Source: Nephrocerus scutellatus (Eukaryota; Arthropoda; Insecta; Diptera; Pipunculidae). Taken from it: a stretch of 64,000 nucleotides of DNA. Shown here piece after piece: positions 42,945 through 55,025 of the stretch (position 1 is the stretch's first letter; each line of letters begins with the position of its first letter). The stretch covers positions 23,527,777-23,591,776 of the forward strand of contig OX352761.1 of assembly GCA_947095585.1 (NCBI GenBank). Reading direction: 5' to 3'. A program made the translations under genes and the position numbers. Under the pieces are notes generated by a model. The model did not search any database, had not been told where the DNA came from, and was given only the letters and a program-made list of their open reading frames with translations.

Positions 42945-43255
42945 TCACGACATCAGCAGAGCTTTTTTATCCTCTTGTTGAGAGAGCTTTGGAGGCAGAA
43001 AGTTTCTCCGTCGAGTGGAAGAAGGGAATGCTTGTCAAGCTCCCTAAAGAGGTAGTCTTATGGAGTGCAAAAACTGGAGACGCATTTGCGTTCTTCCTGC
43101 AGCTGCAAAGGTAATAGCCAAAGTAGTACTTCAGAAAATTAAGAAAATTGGGGAAGAGTTGGAGAGAGCCGAAGCTGATTGTCAGGAACCGTACACGATG
43201 GCGCATAGGCGTGGTAGAGGCCCTAGGACCCACAAAGGTATATAGGACATAAGTA
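42945..43255 (+). mobile_element. RTE-like LINE, extreme internal deletion (R4, plus strand)
   Basis: Begins with the pre-RT segment (LVERALEAESFSVEWKKGML then VKLPK, frame-shifted, 42975-43050). It crosses CKNWR...LPAAAKVIAKVVLQ (43065-43130) and then jumps straight to the C-terminal IGEELERAEADCQ and GPRTHKGI (43145-43243), ending in ATAGGACATAAGTAAAAGTA. Most of the palm and thumb, more than 1 kb in R3 and R5, is missing. The junction at 43130-43145 is in KKIKKIGEELE. Confidence 0.78.
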
Positions 43256-43305
43256 AAAGTAAGTACCTATAGAAAACGAGACATACATTTATAAGCGATT
43301 CACAA

Positions 43306-43380
43306 CGTGTAACAACAGTGTAACAACAGTGAACAACAGTGTAACAACAGTGTAACAACAGTGCAATAACAGCGTAACAC
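43306..43380. repeat. 11-12-bp tandem array (GTGTAACAACA)n
   Basis: Six units of GTGTAACAACA or GTGAACAACA, the last ones changed to GTGCAATAACA and GCGTAACAC. Confidence 0.88.
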
Positions 43381-43384
43381 TTGA

Positions 43385-45475
43385 AAATTGTAGCCACCTC
43401 TGTAAAAAAGTTTCACTTCAAAAGGAGAGAAGAGATTTACAGAAAATTAAGTGAACCTGACTGTATGTGAGGAACATCCCCGAGGGGACCACTGTATCTT
43501 ACTTTTCGATAGGTTTGATACTTGCTTAAACTCGGAAGATAAAAGGGGCAAGGCTGCTAGTAATTAGAATGTCTAGAACGTGCACTGTCTTCGTATGTAG
43601 CAGCCTTACCGTACAACTGCTGGGCCGTACATGCCTGGGATAGTTTCTATCGTGGGCGGCGTGGGATTAGAGTCTCATCCTATGATGGGTTCGAAGTTCC
43701 GAAGTTTTCGTTTGAAAATTAGAAATAATGCATCGGAGTTGCAGTTAAACCGAAACGAAGGAATATGTTCTTTACAATCCTGTAACGTACCTGTTTATTG
43801 AGAAACTCAAGAGATAGAATGCGCCCATAGATCCTTACATCAAACTAACAGAACGCTGCCTCTGCCATAACAAAGTATCGAAGGAAGTGCGCACAACGCA
43901 AATTGACTCATTACGCCAAATGAATGCGGACAAATTGCGTTTGTTGCTGTTGTTGTTGTTTCCTTTTGCAATCTCAGCAAATGAAAATTGAGCCAGTTAA
44001 GAATTTTTTCTTGTTAGCTGATAAACTTTGCAAGGTCATTTGGTCAGGAAGGTCTAACCGAGTTTTATTGCTTTTGCTGTAGGTTTTCTGCCGTTTTACA
44101 TACCAACATGCAGCACGGCGACCGACGAACTGAAACTCACGAACAGTAACCACAAGTATCTGCGTGCATCAAACTTTTGTCGATGTGTAACCCGGACAAG
44201 GTAAAAAAAAGGAGTAACAGCATGAAGCGTCATACGGTCACGCTATTGCGTGACACTACGATAGAGATACAAATATGTACGAGTATGTAAGCCTAGGTTC
44301 GAGCCTCCTCGACCGGCATGCGGCGAATAATGCAAAGCACAGTCAATCTCAGCTGTTGTTGTTTCTGTTTTGCGTGGGTGTTGTAAATGTGCCCTCAATA
44401 TATCATGTGTGGTGCTACCATTAGTATTGCTTTGGGACGCGTGTATGCCGGCAATGCAATGTCGTGTCGAAATGTCGAAAATTGGCGCGAAATTAACGCC
44501 GCAATTTTGACACTGATGACGTTTTGTCAATAGACATTTTGTTTCTTTCAACTTAAGAATTTGCAAACCGTAACTAACCGGCTAGAAGTGACGCTATGTG
44601 ATGGAGATTCGCTCGCTACAGTGCCCCTTAAAGAAAATGGAAACTTGTGATGAGCTTCCTCGATAAAGTGCACTTCAATATTTGCCAAGACGCCATTTTG
44701 ATTTATGTTTACACTTTTGGGAGGGTAGGTTTGTGCCAGTGTGCAAGTAGATATAGATTTTTCTTCAGCGCTTCACTACCACCGCCCGTCAACCACCATC
44801 ATCGACAGTAAATGGGATTTGCTTTAGGATCACAACCACGAGAAAATAGGGTGATTCTGAAGGGTATAAGAAGAACAATGGCGTATTCTTCTTCTTCTTT
44901 TTTCCTCTTCTTTAATCGCCAAAGCTTTGTTGTTCAGCTCATTTTCCCTCATTCACCCTTAAACACTGCAACAAGCGCACACAATAACTCTTTGTCTAAT
45001 GCTGGATACCTAGATATTTTTCCAAACTTTTCTGTTTAAGTTTTCTTTGCAGAAGAACACCGCTATATTGTATATGTATTATTCCCAGAAACGGTATTGT
45101 TTCATGTAGCAGCTATATTTAGTTTGCTGTTTTTTTTTAGTTCGCTCAACGTTTCTGTATACTCTCACTCATATACTCACATAATTACTTCCTTACAGTA
45201 GTGCCCGAAATAATGTGCATTTTATTTTGGTTATTGTTGTTGTATGAATATTTCCAATATTAGCCAAACTATTTTGGTCAGATGTTACCAAGGCAAGGCA
45301 AGGCCCATATTTGGTTATTAATTAAAAGAAAAATGATTAACACTTTTTATTGGTCTTTCCATCTTAAAAATTGAATAATTGAAAAATCTATATACTCCCA
45401 AGAGTACATACTGCTAGCATTCCTGGATATTGAGGGAACGTTAAATTAACAACGTAAAAACAGAGGCTAAGAGTA
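43385..45475. other. Mostly unique sequence
   Basis: No recognised transposon protein. TTGTTGTTGTTG at 43948-43960, CTTCTTCTTC at 44889-44899 and AAGGCAAGGCAAGGC at 45291-45305 are short simple repeats. 43420-43760 has some LINE-like landmarks (GAACATCCCCGAGGGGACC) that I cannot place. Confidence 0.45.
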
Positions 45476-45479
45476 GAGT

Positions 45480-47260
45480 GAGGAACGGCCTCTCCTAGAG
45501 GTAGGCCAATCAATCGTATGCATTTACGGTGGATTATTAGCGCAGAGCTGGGGGAGAGGAACACCGCTAGGATGTATATTATATACTCTTCAGTGGAACA
45601 AAGTTATCAATGGATAACTGTTGATGTTGTGCAAAATGCCCTCTCATTGTTACAGAATGGGCATATAAAAGCGGTTTGGGTGTCAACCCGAGCAAGACAG
45701 AGCTAGTCTTTTTCACCAAAAAATATAAAATTCCAACGGTTGATCTATCGACACTAAATGGTACCTACTTAGTTTTTGCTGACGAAACACGATTAATTGG
45801 TACGATCATGAACAGGCAACTTAGTAATGGTGGCCAGCTCTGGAAAAATTTACGTATAAAAACATAATGAAGAAGGTGCCAAGAGCGGCCTGCATGCTTT
45901 TCAGCGGGCCGCCGAGATCAACATCTACTCGCGCCTTAGAGGTTATGCTCCTACTTATTCCAATAGACATAGTGGGCAAAAATAAAGTGACAAATATGAC
46001 TACGCGAATCAAGTTGTTAATCAGTAGAAAAGTCTATAAATAGGACACGTAAATTAAAGCGTTGTAGCAGGAACTTACGAATCTCGACTACATGACACTA
46101 GTTTTATGCTTTGCTTTATAATTCGCGCACGCTTAAAGGGAATTCCACCCTTATAATGCTCGGCTATATGCTTGGCACAGTGTGGGTATTAACGAAAAGA
46201 AGGAGAAAAGAGGAGATGTCTATGAGCTTATGTTTTAAATGCTTGTGGTTCGTAGTAATGTGGAAAGACGGAGCTTGGCAGAGCATTTCACATACGTTCC
46301 GTACGGCTAAAGAACGAATCCCTGAACGTAACTGTACGTCCGAAGATTGGCTTGCGGGTTCCCTCCGGAGAAGACTGAAAGAGTGAATCCAAAACCGATA
46401 TAAAAACGGCTGAGTTTTTTACGGATGGCTCTAAGCTAGATGGCAGAGTAGGAGCAGGAGTCTTCTGTGACAGGCTGAAAATAAGCAACTCCGTCCGACT
46501 CCCTGATCACTGCAGCATTTAGCAGGCTAAGATGATAGCGATTGAGGAGGTTATATACTGGTTGAAACATAATCTATAATCTTTTAAGAAGATTATCATT
46601 TATGTGGACAGTCAGGCGGCCATAAAATTGTTGAAAGTGGTCTCACTAACATCAAAGGTGGTATTAAGGTGTCTCCCCTCTCTTGCCGAGGCAAAATGAT
46701 TATTTTAGTTCCGGGCCACTTGAATGTGGAAGGAAACTACAAGACGAATGTATTAGCTTGATCTGGTATGACACTCCAACTGCTACTAGAAATGACAGAG
46801 GTGGGGAGGCCTATTACGACTTTGAAACTTGAGTTTCAGAAATGGGCAGAAGCAATATAAGGTGGGGGAACACTTTTAATATATCAAGACAGGTCTGGCT
46901 AAAGCTGTACTTGAAGCGTTGAACTATGCTTATCTCCCTATAAAGACGTGACCTAACAGCTATGGGGATACTGATCCTGCTTTCTATAAAAACACGCGAT
47001 AGGGATGCGTGTCGAATACAATGACTTCTGAAGAAGCTGCAGGGACAAAGAGGAAGAGGAGACAATAGAAAATCTTCTTTGCTCATTTACGCCATTAGTG
47101 TACAGAAGACACAAATCGGTTAATGAATAACCTCTCAGATCTCGAAAATGGCAAGTTCGATACATACTTAAATTCATTAATAGCTCGGAATGGATCCTCT
47201 GAAAAAGGTAAAGGAATAAGATCCATGTGGTAACATAAAGCACCGCTAATGGTCTAAGTG
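45480..47260 (+). mobile_element. RNase H-bearing LINE 3' part (plus strand)
   Basis: 45610-45870 encodes the reverse transcriptase end: SGLGVNPSKTELVFFTKKYK and STLNGTYL. 45890-46390 is the connecting region. 46405-46520 starts RNase H (FFTDGSKLDGRVGAGVFCDR, then SNSVRLPDHCS) with QQAKMIAIEE and IIYVDSQAAIKLL (46590-46630). 47030-47210 is the terminal segment (EEAAGTKRKRR, LENGKFDTYLNSLIARNGS). The Cys-His finger of such LINEs should lie before NNLSDL but is frame-shifted. Stops are frequent. Probably a R1/LOA/I-group element, different from that at 36.3 kb. Confidence 0.74.
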
Positions 47261-47343
47261 TGCAATTGCTGCCACCGCAACTAGACCTAGCCTACATATT
47301 AAAAAATAGAAAATGTAACGTCACAAATTTTAATATTTTCTTG

Positions 47344-47368
47344 ATTATAACTGTGATACAGTTATAAT
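47344..47368. other. Perfect 11-bp hairpin
   Basis: ATTATAACTGT, loop GAT, ACAGTTATAAT. No associated gene; a cruciform-prone AT-rich palindrome just upstream of a small inverted-repeat element. Confidence 0.8.
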
Positions 47369-47400
47369 AATTAAATACATTTGTTCGATGTGTTTTCATT

Positions 47401-47616
47401 ATGAAATGAGTCCCAAAATTATTGAAATGAAAGTCCAAACAGAAAATTATCTTTGAGTTATTTCTTTATTTTTAGAAGGAACTTATTGTTTCATTATGAA
47501 ATTCTAAATTTTAGGGGCTTATTTCATAACTTGATTTGGATGTTATGTCATTTTATGGGAGTTAATTCATTTTCGCATTTTCGGAGTTTTTTAATTTTTC
47601 TTGGGACTTATTTCAT
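47401..47616. mobile_element. Candidate 216-bp MITE with TIRs ATGAAAT(G/A)AGTCCCAA
   Basis: ATGAAATGAGTCCCAAAA at the left is inverted at the right end as TTGGGACTTATTTCAT, with 1 mismatch in the first 16. A third related block (GGGGCTTATTTCATAAC) lies inside at about 47513. It has no coding sense and I cannot assign a superfamily or a target duplication. Confidence 0.5.
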
Positions 47617-49035
47617 AGAGCTGACTTTTTTGTCTTCTACTGTACGGCCGGTCTCGTAGTGCGCATAGCAAACTTTTCACTGTCGCTTTTACAAAATAAG
47701 GGTGAAGCTTCTTTGTGTTTTACGAAAAGGAGATTCACTGGATAAAAGCATTTATTAGCGATATAGATATTCTTTTATTTCCTTGGGAAGGTGTAGGTAC
47801 GAGTTTATATATAACTGTGCATATAGAGAGAAAACTTTTTGTACCCTATCGATACTATATATACAACGGTGGCGCACACCGTTCAACCCCTCCAATTTAG
47901 GTTTTCCTGTGGCAAAAGAAGAAACGAAATTATTGTAATAGAAAGCAGACCGGGTCTGTGTTGCTAAGGGTCAGCGGGGGTGTGTTTGCTATAAATCCAT
48001 ATCTCTCCTGGGTAAATATGTTATTTATGGGTGTTTCCCAGAATGGATTGGACACACACTCGCGCACACATGGCAGCCTCTCAATTATTCATAAGAAAAA
48101 CTCGTCGCCGTCGAAAGGATAATGCACTGGCGATGTCTTGAGTCTTGTGGAAAAATAGCACACAAATATTGTATCCAACTTTGGATACATACTTAGTCGC
48201 ATATTTTGTTTGTTTACATGATGTGATTGTGTGTGTGTGTTGTTTTAAAAATGGAACAATCGGGGAGGGTGATGATCATCGTTGTATCGAACGAATGCGA
48301 TGACCCTGACTTGCGCACTGAACAAAAGATTACCTGAAATGGGAGTTTTTCATTCCCTCTTTCCATATTCCCTAAATGTTTGCAAAATAATTCCATCAAA
48401 GCAAGAGACGTCTTCAATTAATTCGTTTGGAGCGTGCGTCAATTTATTTGCGCTGAAAATAATTGCTTTGCTTTCGCAGTCATCCCCCCGATACTAATTA
48501 GCCCCTAAATTAATCACCCGATATTTAATTATCAATTTTTCGAAATTAACTGCAAAACATTTTCATTAAGGCCATGGATGCGGACTGCGGCTATTAGCTT
48601 CTGATACACCTGCCATATTGGCTTTTTTTGCTTACCTGATTTGTGGAGCAATTTTCATTAATAATTGAGTTTATTTTTTTTTTTTATTTTTTCCTTTTGT
48701 TGTTAACTGCTGGTGATTTCCGTCGTTATGCGATTTTTTTGTATATAATTCCGAGGCTTCCAGTGTTAATTTCTCACAGAATGGTGTATTGTGACAGAGA
48801 ACAAGGGGGTATCTTTTTAATGACGCAACGTATACGTATACATCGGTCTACGTGTATCTGATGATGTTTTTTTGGCATTTTTGTAATAAATAAGCAAAAT
48901 GACGATAAATATGATATTGTTACAGGAAACATAAGCAATATGGATCCATATAAAGTTATAACTAATTCACATAGAAATAATACTTATATATGTTGTGTGT
49001 AATAGTTAGACACATTTTATCAGAAAGTTCCCCAT
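47617..49035. other. Unique sequence
   Basis: No transposon or gene recognised; a (TG)n run near 48226-48240 and a T-run near 48671. Could be intron DNA of spineless. Confidence 0.45.
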
Positions 49036-49039
49036 CACA

Positions 49040-49202
49040 AACGGTTATCCTGTTTTTTCAAATATTTTACAAAATATACCCGATTTTCTTTAAATATTAT
49101 ACGCATGTGTATCCCCGATGGACAAAACTTTTTGTAAAAATTTGGAAGTGATCCGGACCCGGGGTCGGGGGGCACCCATAAAAATTTCGTAAAAAAAGTT
49201 CT
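49040..49202 (-). repeat. Family C fragment 7 (minus), about one and a half monomers
   Basis: Contains CCCGATTTTCTTTAAATATT, ACGCATGTGTATCCCCGATG and GACCCGGGGTCGGGGGGC. No end module seen; it joins RTE R5 at about 49203. Confidence 0.72.
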
Positions 49203-49287
49203 TATTTTGCTTTGCCGATTCGGTTGATAATGTCCTGTTCAGTTCCACCATCGGTCGAGACAATACTCCCAAGATATTGGAAACTCT

Positions 49288-49905
49288 CTACTCTCTATAC
49301 CGGTTGTCCAGCAATGTTAACTCTTGAGTTACTGAGTTAGTGCCGCGGTTGATGATTTTGGTTTTGGCAGTATTAATCTTCAAACCCGCAACATTTGCCT
49401 CCCTTTCCACATTTGTTGTCATTTGGTGCAGCTCCATAATCCTGTGTGAGAGTAAACAAACGTCATCAGCGTAGTCCAGATGTTTGAGTTGAGATGTAAG
49501 AGTCCAACGAATTCCTCCGTTTCCAGTAGATAAAGCGGCGCAAAGCACATCGCTAATCACCAACAAAAAAAGTAACGGCGATAGAATGCAACCTTGTCGT
49601 ACCCCACTTAGGATCTCAAATTCCTCTGACAGCTTTCCTCTATGCAGCACATAACATTTAGAGCCATCATAGGTTGCTTTAATAATAGCTGTTAGTTTAT
49701 CGGGTATACCTCTCCTGCGCAAGGAGAGCCAGATAAACTGTCTGTTGACACTGTCAAATGCCTTCTCAAAATCGATGAACAGCAGGTGTAGTGGTGACCG
49801 GAATTTAACGCACTGTTTAGTAATGATGCGCAGGGTGTTGATGTGTTCTACACAGGAGGATCCAGTGCGGAAACCTGCTTGTTCGGAATCGAGTGTATCT
49901 TGCAA
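49288..49905 (-). pseudogene. RTE-like LINE reverse transcriptase (R5), longest catalytic core in the window
   Basis: 205 open codons with the palm complete: EQAGFRTGSSCVEHINTLRI (8-27), LLFIDFEKAFDSV (41-53, first catalytic Asp), RRRGIPDKLTAIIKATYDGS (63-82), GVRQGCILSPLLFLLV (101-116), LDYADDVCLLSH (143-154, catalytic pair) and VAGLKINTAKTKIIN. All catalytic positions are present. The frame ends where GQPIYRE is expected (TLLDNRYRE after a small shift). The upstream pre-RT piece (50158-49922) has GLDGISAELLRAAPTISEEL and WKKGMIVNLDKK in a different frame. No intact element results. Confidence 0.86.
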
Positions 49906-49921
49906 ATGTTCCCTAATTCGC

Positions 49922-50158
49922 TCAAGTACTACTTTGGCTATTACCTTCGCAACTGCAGGAAGAACTCAAATAATTCTCCAGTTTTCGCACTCCATAATAC
50001 CACCTTTTTTTATCGAGGTTGACAATCATTCCCTTCTTCCACTCGTCGTCGGGGAAACTTTCTGCCTCCCAAGCTCTCTCTACAAGAGAATATAAAAGCT
50101 CTTCTGATATCGTTGGAGCGGCACGCAGAAGCTCTGCGGATATACCATCTAATCCCAC
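49922..50158 (-). pseudogene. RTE-like LINE pre-RT segment (R5)
   Basis: GLDGISAELLRAAPTISEEL, ERAWEAESFPDDEWKKGMIV: the linker and first reverse transcriptase block. An extra T run near 50005-50012 (CACCTTTTTTTATCG) breaks the KKGG motif. Confidence 0.78.
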
Positions 50159-51600
50159 CGAATTGTTTTTTTTTAATGCGTTGATAGCGGTAGCGACCTC
50201 ATCTTTACTGGAATTTGAGGTAAGCGAATTCGGTAAATTGTTACTTCCATAAGCTACGTTTGATTTGGGTGCATGTCGTTGGCGAATGTACGGCTAAGGG
50301 CCGTAGAGAAATGCTCCTTCCATCGCTGGAGCTGGTCCTCATCTGAAACGCGTACGGCACCATTTAGGCCTTTCACCGGATGTTAGCTAGAGCGGTGACC
50401 ACCTGTCAGCTCTTTGGTGATTCTGTAAACGGTTCTGCAATCGCACCTGATCGCTTCATCCTCTGCTTCTGAGGCCAGGTTGTTTATATAATTAGGTGTG
50501 TCACGTCTTATACTACGTTGCGCTTCTCTAATTTTTCTTCGATACAGGGACTCTAGCTCGATCCTTGCTGCTGCTGGGGTATCTAACTGCTACCGATGTG
50601 AAAACATTTTCCACAGCTTTCAAATGGTCTTGGATGGTTGTCGGCAGTGAGCTGCTGATTGCTTCCACTCATTGCGATAAATTATCCCTTAATTGTTGGC
50701 ATACTGAGAGGATCTTTAGCCGGTCTATGTTATACCTAGGCATTCGGATGAAATTGCGTAGTCTTTGAACTGATGCAGTACGTAACAGGAGAGTATAGCT
50801 ACCATAAGGTGATGATCCCGTACCATACCCATGTCGGCTCCTCGTCTGTTTCGGACGTCTAAAAGACAGCTGCTAAAACGACAGGTGATCGCCACATGAT
50901 CGATTTGGTTGGATGATGATTGCCTTTGTTAGTTAACACCCAGCTGACTTTATGGCAGGACTTATGCTCAAACATGGTGGCTCCTTTGATAAGGGGTTGG
51001 TGTTGCTGAAATCAACAAACCTTTCACCATTGTCATTTCTTTCGCCGAGGCCGTGCTTTTCAATTACATGTCTGAGTCCTTCATTGTCATTGCCTACCTT
51101 GGAATTCAAGTCCCCCATCACGGTTACGATATCTCCATTCGGCGTTGCGTTGAATACAGTGCTTAGCTGATTATAGAAATTGTCTGTATGATTGTGACGC
51201 GCCGTACTCTTGTTCGAAATCTGGTCGATAAGATCCTATCACCATGCGGGTGTCAGGAAAGTAGGCCTCTGTGTGCTGTTGGCGTTAGCAGCATACCCAC
51301 TCCAGATTCACGGGGACTGCCGGAGGATTTACCCGTGTAGAGTAACACAGTGTTACACGTTGGGGATTGGTACTCTGCCGCGTCGAACTATCTTACTTCA
51401 CTCACTCCCAGTATGTCCAAATTATATCGAAGAAACTAACGTTCCAGTTAAAGAAATCTGGCATTTTGTTGTCATTAACTCCCTGAGTTAAGGAGCGTCC
51501 TCATATTGCAGAAACCAATCTTAGTTTGGGTACAATAGCCAAAAGTCGTCATTATTCGATCATTACTTATCCGAGGCGTTGTGTCGGTTTCAGTACCGCA

Positions 51601-53495
51601 GGGTGCTAACCCACGTTACCTAGACTGGAAACGCTAGACTGTTCGTATTTGCAATTTTAGCCTATGTACATATATAAGGATTTATACACATAGTTGCCCG
51701 GGGGACCACCACTAGGAGGTAAAGCAAGCACTACATCACGAATATGATTGTTGCGCTACTGTCTTAAACCAAGTTTCCGATCAATCGCAATGCAGATCCC
51801 CATTGCTTTTTCCAATGAATCAGGGGAAATTCTGAGAAAATACATTAAAAACGGCTACAAACGTGAAAGTGAGGAATGTGATATAATGTAAATCACATTT
51901 CTTCGATTTTTTAATTTTTACTAAAGGGATTATCCAACCTTATTGACGTGGCGCAAGTCATTCAGGGAGTATTCCCTTGGTAATAAGAATAAATAAAAAA
52001 CTTAAGTCTATCGAAAATTATTTTTCCTTATATTTTTCTTATTTAACTTTTAGTCTCTCTTGATAAGAACATTAGATAGTAAAACGATAGCACTTGGCAT
52101 AAATCAAACGAATCCAAACTTCCATAAATGTGGGTTTCTTTCCAGTCATCCTCGCCAGACCCAATTCGGCGATTTCCCATCACAGCAACTTCACTCGGAT
52201 GCAATAAATTATGATTCCTATCACAAAATTAGAAAAAAAAAATTATGACATTACCTCATTCACGCACAAGCTATACGCACTATAAGAGAAATCCACCTTT
52301 GGTACTTATGGGTATGAGTCCCAGTCTAAACTCTGGCAAACAAACCCAGTTGAAGGGAGGAATTTTTTTATGTTCCAAGTCACCTTCACTCAGGTATCTT
52401 TCGTATAATCGCACCCCGTTTATGTGCACGTATCATATCACATCATTCGACCACTAACGAACTGACTGAACGACTGACTGACGTGACGTACAAGTTCATG
52501 GTCCTTTTTTGGTCACTTGAGAAAATGTCCTGCGTTATGTCCAGTAAAGCACCGCATTGCTTTGGTTCGCTGAACGCTAAAGGAATCAACCAACCGAGAA
52601 CCGAGTCATAGATCAAAAATGTTGACCGCGCGCATTGGTGGTTTCTCGTCCTTTCGCGTTGTTTTTTTTTCCCCAACTCCTTAAATTAGAAAGCTAAACT
52701 TCGTGTTACAATAAACTGGATTTTTATTACCACAATTTTTTGTTCGTTTTTTCTTCAATTAGTAAGTAAATTTCACCCCCACCTGATCGTCCTTGCACTG
52801 CGTTGTGTTCTCTTATCAAATTTGTAATAAAAAAAAGAACTTTTTTTTTGTTGGCGAAATTACAAAACCGCAATTGGTTGAGCGTAATGTGTGATGTTGT
52901 TGTTGTTGTTGTTGTTGAATGATTAGTGTTTGTGGTGCGTGATGTCCCATGTTTTTCTTTATTTTCTTAACCCAGTCCTCGTCTTTATTACTGATGATGG
53001 TAGCGTATACTTGAAAGGACGCATAACTCATAATTTAATTAGAAAAAGTTTCAGATGTCAGACCGTCCGTGTATGGACTCATTAAAATGATTTTTATTAC
53101 CAACCGCACTCAACTGCCTGCACACTTAATGCACTGCGTAAAAAAATGTGCTACTACTTTGCAGGTTCTCAAAATTTACGACGTCCTTTTTGCGAAATAA
53201 AAATTTTAACAAAGATCGCGATTAGACCCCAGTCAAGGACATTCGAGATTATTCATTAATTTCTCTACAACACTTTCTAGTTAGCTTTAATCCATTGCAG
53301 CAGCGCTCACAAATACATTACTGCGTATTAAGGACGAACCGTGGATTGGCTCAGGACACTAAGCTATAAAAGTCCAAATTGCTATTTGGTGTTTAAAATT
53401 TAGGAGTGTAAAACCATACAACTTTTTGCAAAATTTATTTTTTTGGTTTGAATATTTTTTTGGAACTTTTATGTTGTATATTTGGAAGGATTAAA
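51601..53495. other. Unique sequence with a GTT microsatellite
   Basis: No transposon protein recognised. (GTT)n at 52896-52917. TGAACGACTGACTGACGTGACG and similar near 52450-52495. Possibly part of the spineless intron. Confidence 0.5.
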
Positions 53496-53569
53496 TGCTG
53501 AAGGCAATGAAATTCTTCTTTTGTTTTTCATTTTCTCGCTGTGCAACTGCAGTCACGTTTTTAAGCACA

Positions 53570-53740
53570 TGTCGTTCCGGATCCCTTATCGTTTTATCTG
53601 AACTCTATACTCTACCTGTACCATATCCTTCTGACGGCCGTGTCGTGTACCATAAATCTTACCTTAAAGAGCTTTCCGAACATCTTCCTTTTTGATCACG
53701 CGGGCTAGTTGTCCACGAAGACAAGCTAGTTATTCAAAAT
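53570..53740 (-). mobile_element. LINE family B 3'-end scrap, highly diverged
   Basis: CCATAAATCTTACC, GAGCTTTCCGAACATCTTCC and GCGGGCTAGTTGTCC keep the order of 61619-61685 (CATAAATCCTACC, GGCTTTCCGAGCAGGATCC, GCGAGCTAGGTGTCC). Confidence 0.55.
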
Positions 53741-53874
53741 TTACTTAGTGTTCACTCGATTGTCATTTCGTTTATGCGAGTACTACGACAACAATTCTCG
53801 CATTGATCTCCAAATCGACTAATTCTTCGCCTTGCTTTTCGCTGAGCAGCACTGTAAATGATCTATATATATAT

Positions 53875-54948
53875 AATAAAAACAACCCATAAAAATTCAA
53901 ATTTTTCATGTAAACTGTGCAAAGTTTAAACCGGGTTAATTTGGAAAAATTAATATTAGAGCCCCCTTCACTTCAATATTTTTTCAAAAACTGTTGTCAC
54001 CGGAGATACACACGTGTAAAAAAAATTTCTATGGGAAAAAAAATTCAAATCAAAATCCCAAAAAATTTTTACAAAAAGTTCGGTCTATCGGAGATACACA
54101 TATGATTAAAATTTAAAGTAAATCGGGCTAAATTTTAAAAAAATTATATGGCCTCAGGGCTAAATTCGCTCAAAAAATTTCCAAAAAGTTTTGTCCATCA
54201 GAGATGCACCAAAATCCAAATTTTTATTTTAAATTTTTATGAGGCCCCATGCCTCCAGGGCCAGGCGTCTGTAAAATTTGTACAATAAGTGTTGTCCATC
54301 GGAGATACACGCACGTATATAAAATTTGAAGAAAGTCGGATTAATTTTTTTAAAAAAAATTTGTATGGTGCCACACGACCACGGGACCCGGGGTCTCAAA
54401 AATACTTACAAAAATTGTTGTCCATCGGAGATAACAACAGAGTGTATAAAATTTTAAAAAATTCGGGATAATTTTATTAAAAAATAAAAAAATTGTGGCC
54501 CCATGAGGCCGTCTCCAAAATGTTAACAAAAAGTATTGTCCATCGGATATACAAACGTATATAAAATTTGAAGAAAATCGGGTTATTTTTAAAAAAAAAT
54601 TGTTGGGCCCTGCGGCTCGGAGTTTCCAAAATTTTTACAAAAAGTGTTGTGTCCATTAGAGATACATACTTCTATAAAATTTGAAGAAAATCGGGTTAAC
54701 TTTTTTAAAAAAAAAGTATGGGGCCCCACGATCTTGAGGCCCGGGGTTTCCAAAATTTCTACAAATAGTGTTGTCCGTCGGATATACATATGTGTATAAA
54801 ATTTAAAGAAAATCGGGTGATTTTTTAAAATTTTATATGGGCACCCCTCGGCCCTGAGGCTCGAAGGGGCCAAAATTTTAATAGAATTTGTTGTTTCCGG
54901 AAATACACATGCAAAATTTCAATAAAATCGGGCTTTGCCAGCCAACTA

Positions 54949-54979
<31 letters not shown>

Positions 54980-55025
54980 CACCAGCTACGGGCACGCGAA
55001 GTTAATATAGAGAATTTAAAAATGA
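53875..55025 (+). repeat. Family C element 8: largest array, about nine monomers
   Basis: 5' module at 53878-53915 (AACAACCCATAAAAATTCAA, TTTTTCATGTAAACTG). Monomers are marked by the GTTGTCCATCGGAGATACAC-type core near 53993, 54083, 54191, 54292, 54417, 54535, 54645 and 54771. The distinct last monomer is near 54888, then an AGCCAGCC cassette (54939-54976), then GCGAAGTTAATATAGAGAATTT. Confidence 0.88.

Larger units (their letters stand above)
49203..51600 (-). mobile_element. RTE-like LINE, copy R5
   Basis: Minus strand from the endonuclease start (about 51430: DILGVSEVR then a stop in place of the Trp of EVRW; NTVLLYTGKSSGSP, ESGVGMLLTP) through MGDLNSKVGNDNEG (51121-51080), linker (50900-50200), pre-RT (50158-49922) and reverse transcriptase (49905-49288), to VFGM-like and GGTEQDIVNRIGKAK text near 49250. 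It lacks the C-terminal end, where family C sequence starts. Same family as R3: the two share ALSTGNGGLRW/IRWTLTSQLKHL and KTKIIN-GTNSVTQ. Confidence 0.86.

Noticed and set aside
43300..43380. CRISPR-like array
   Set aside because: Short direct tandem units without spacers in a eukaryotic context; an ordinary minisatellite.
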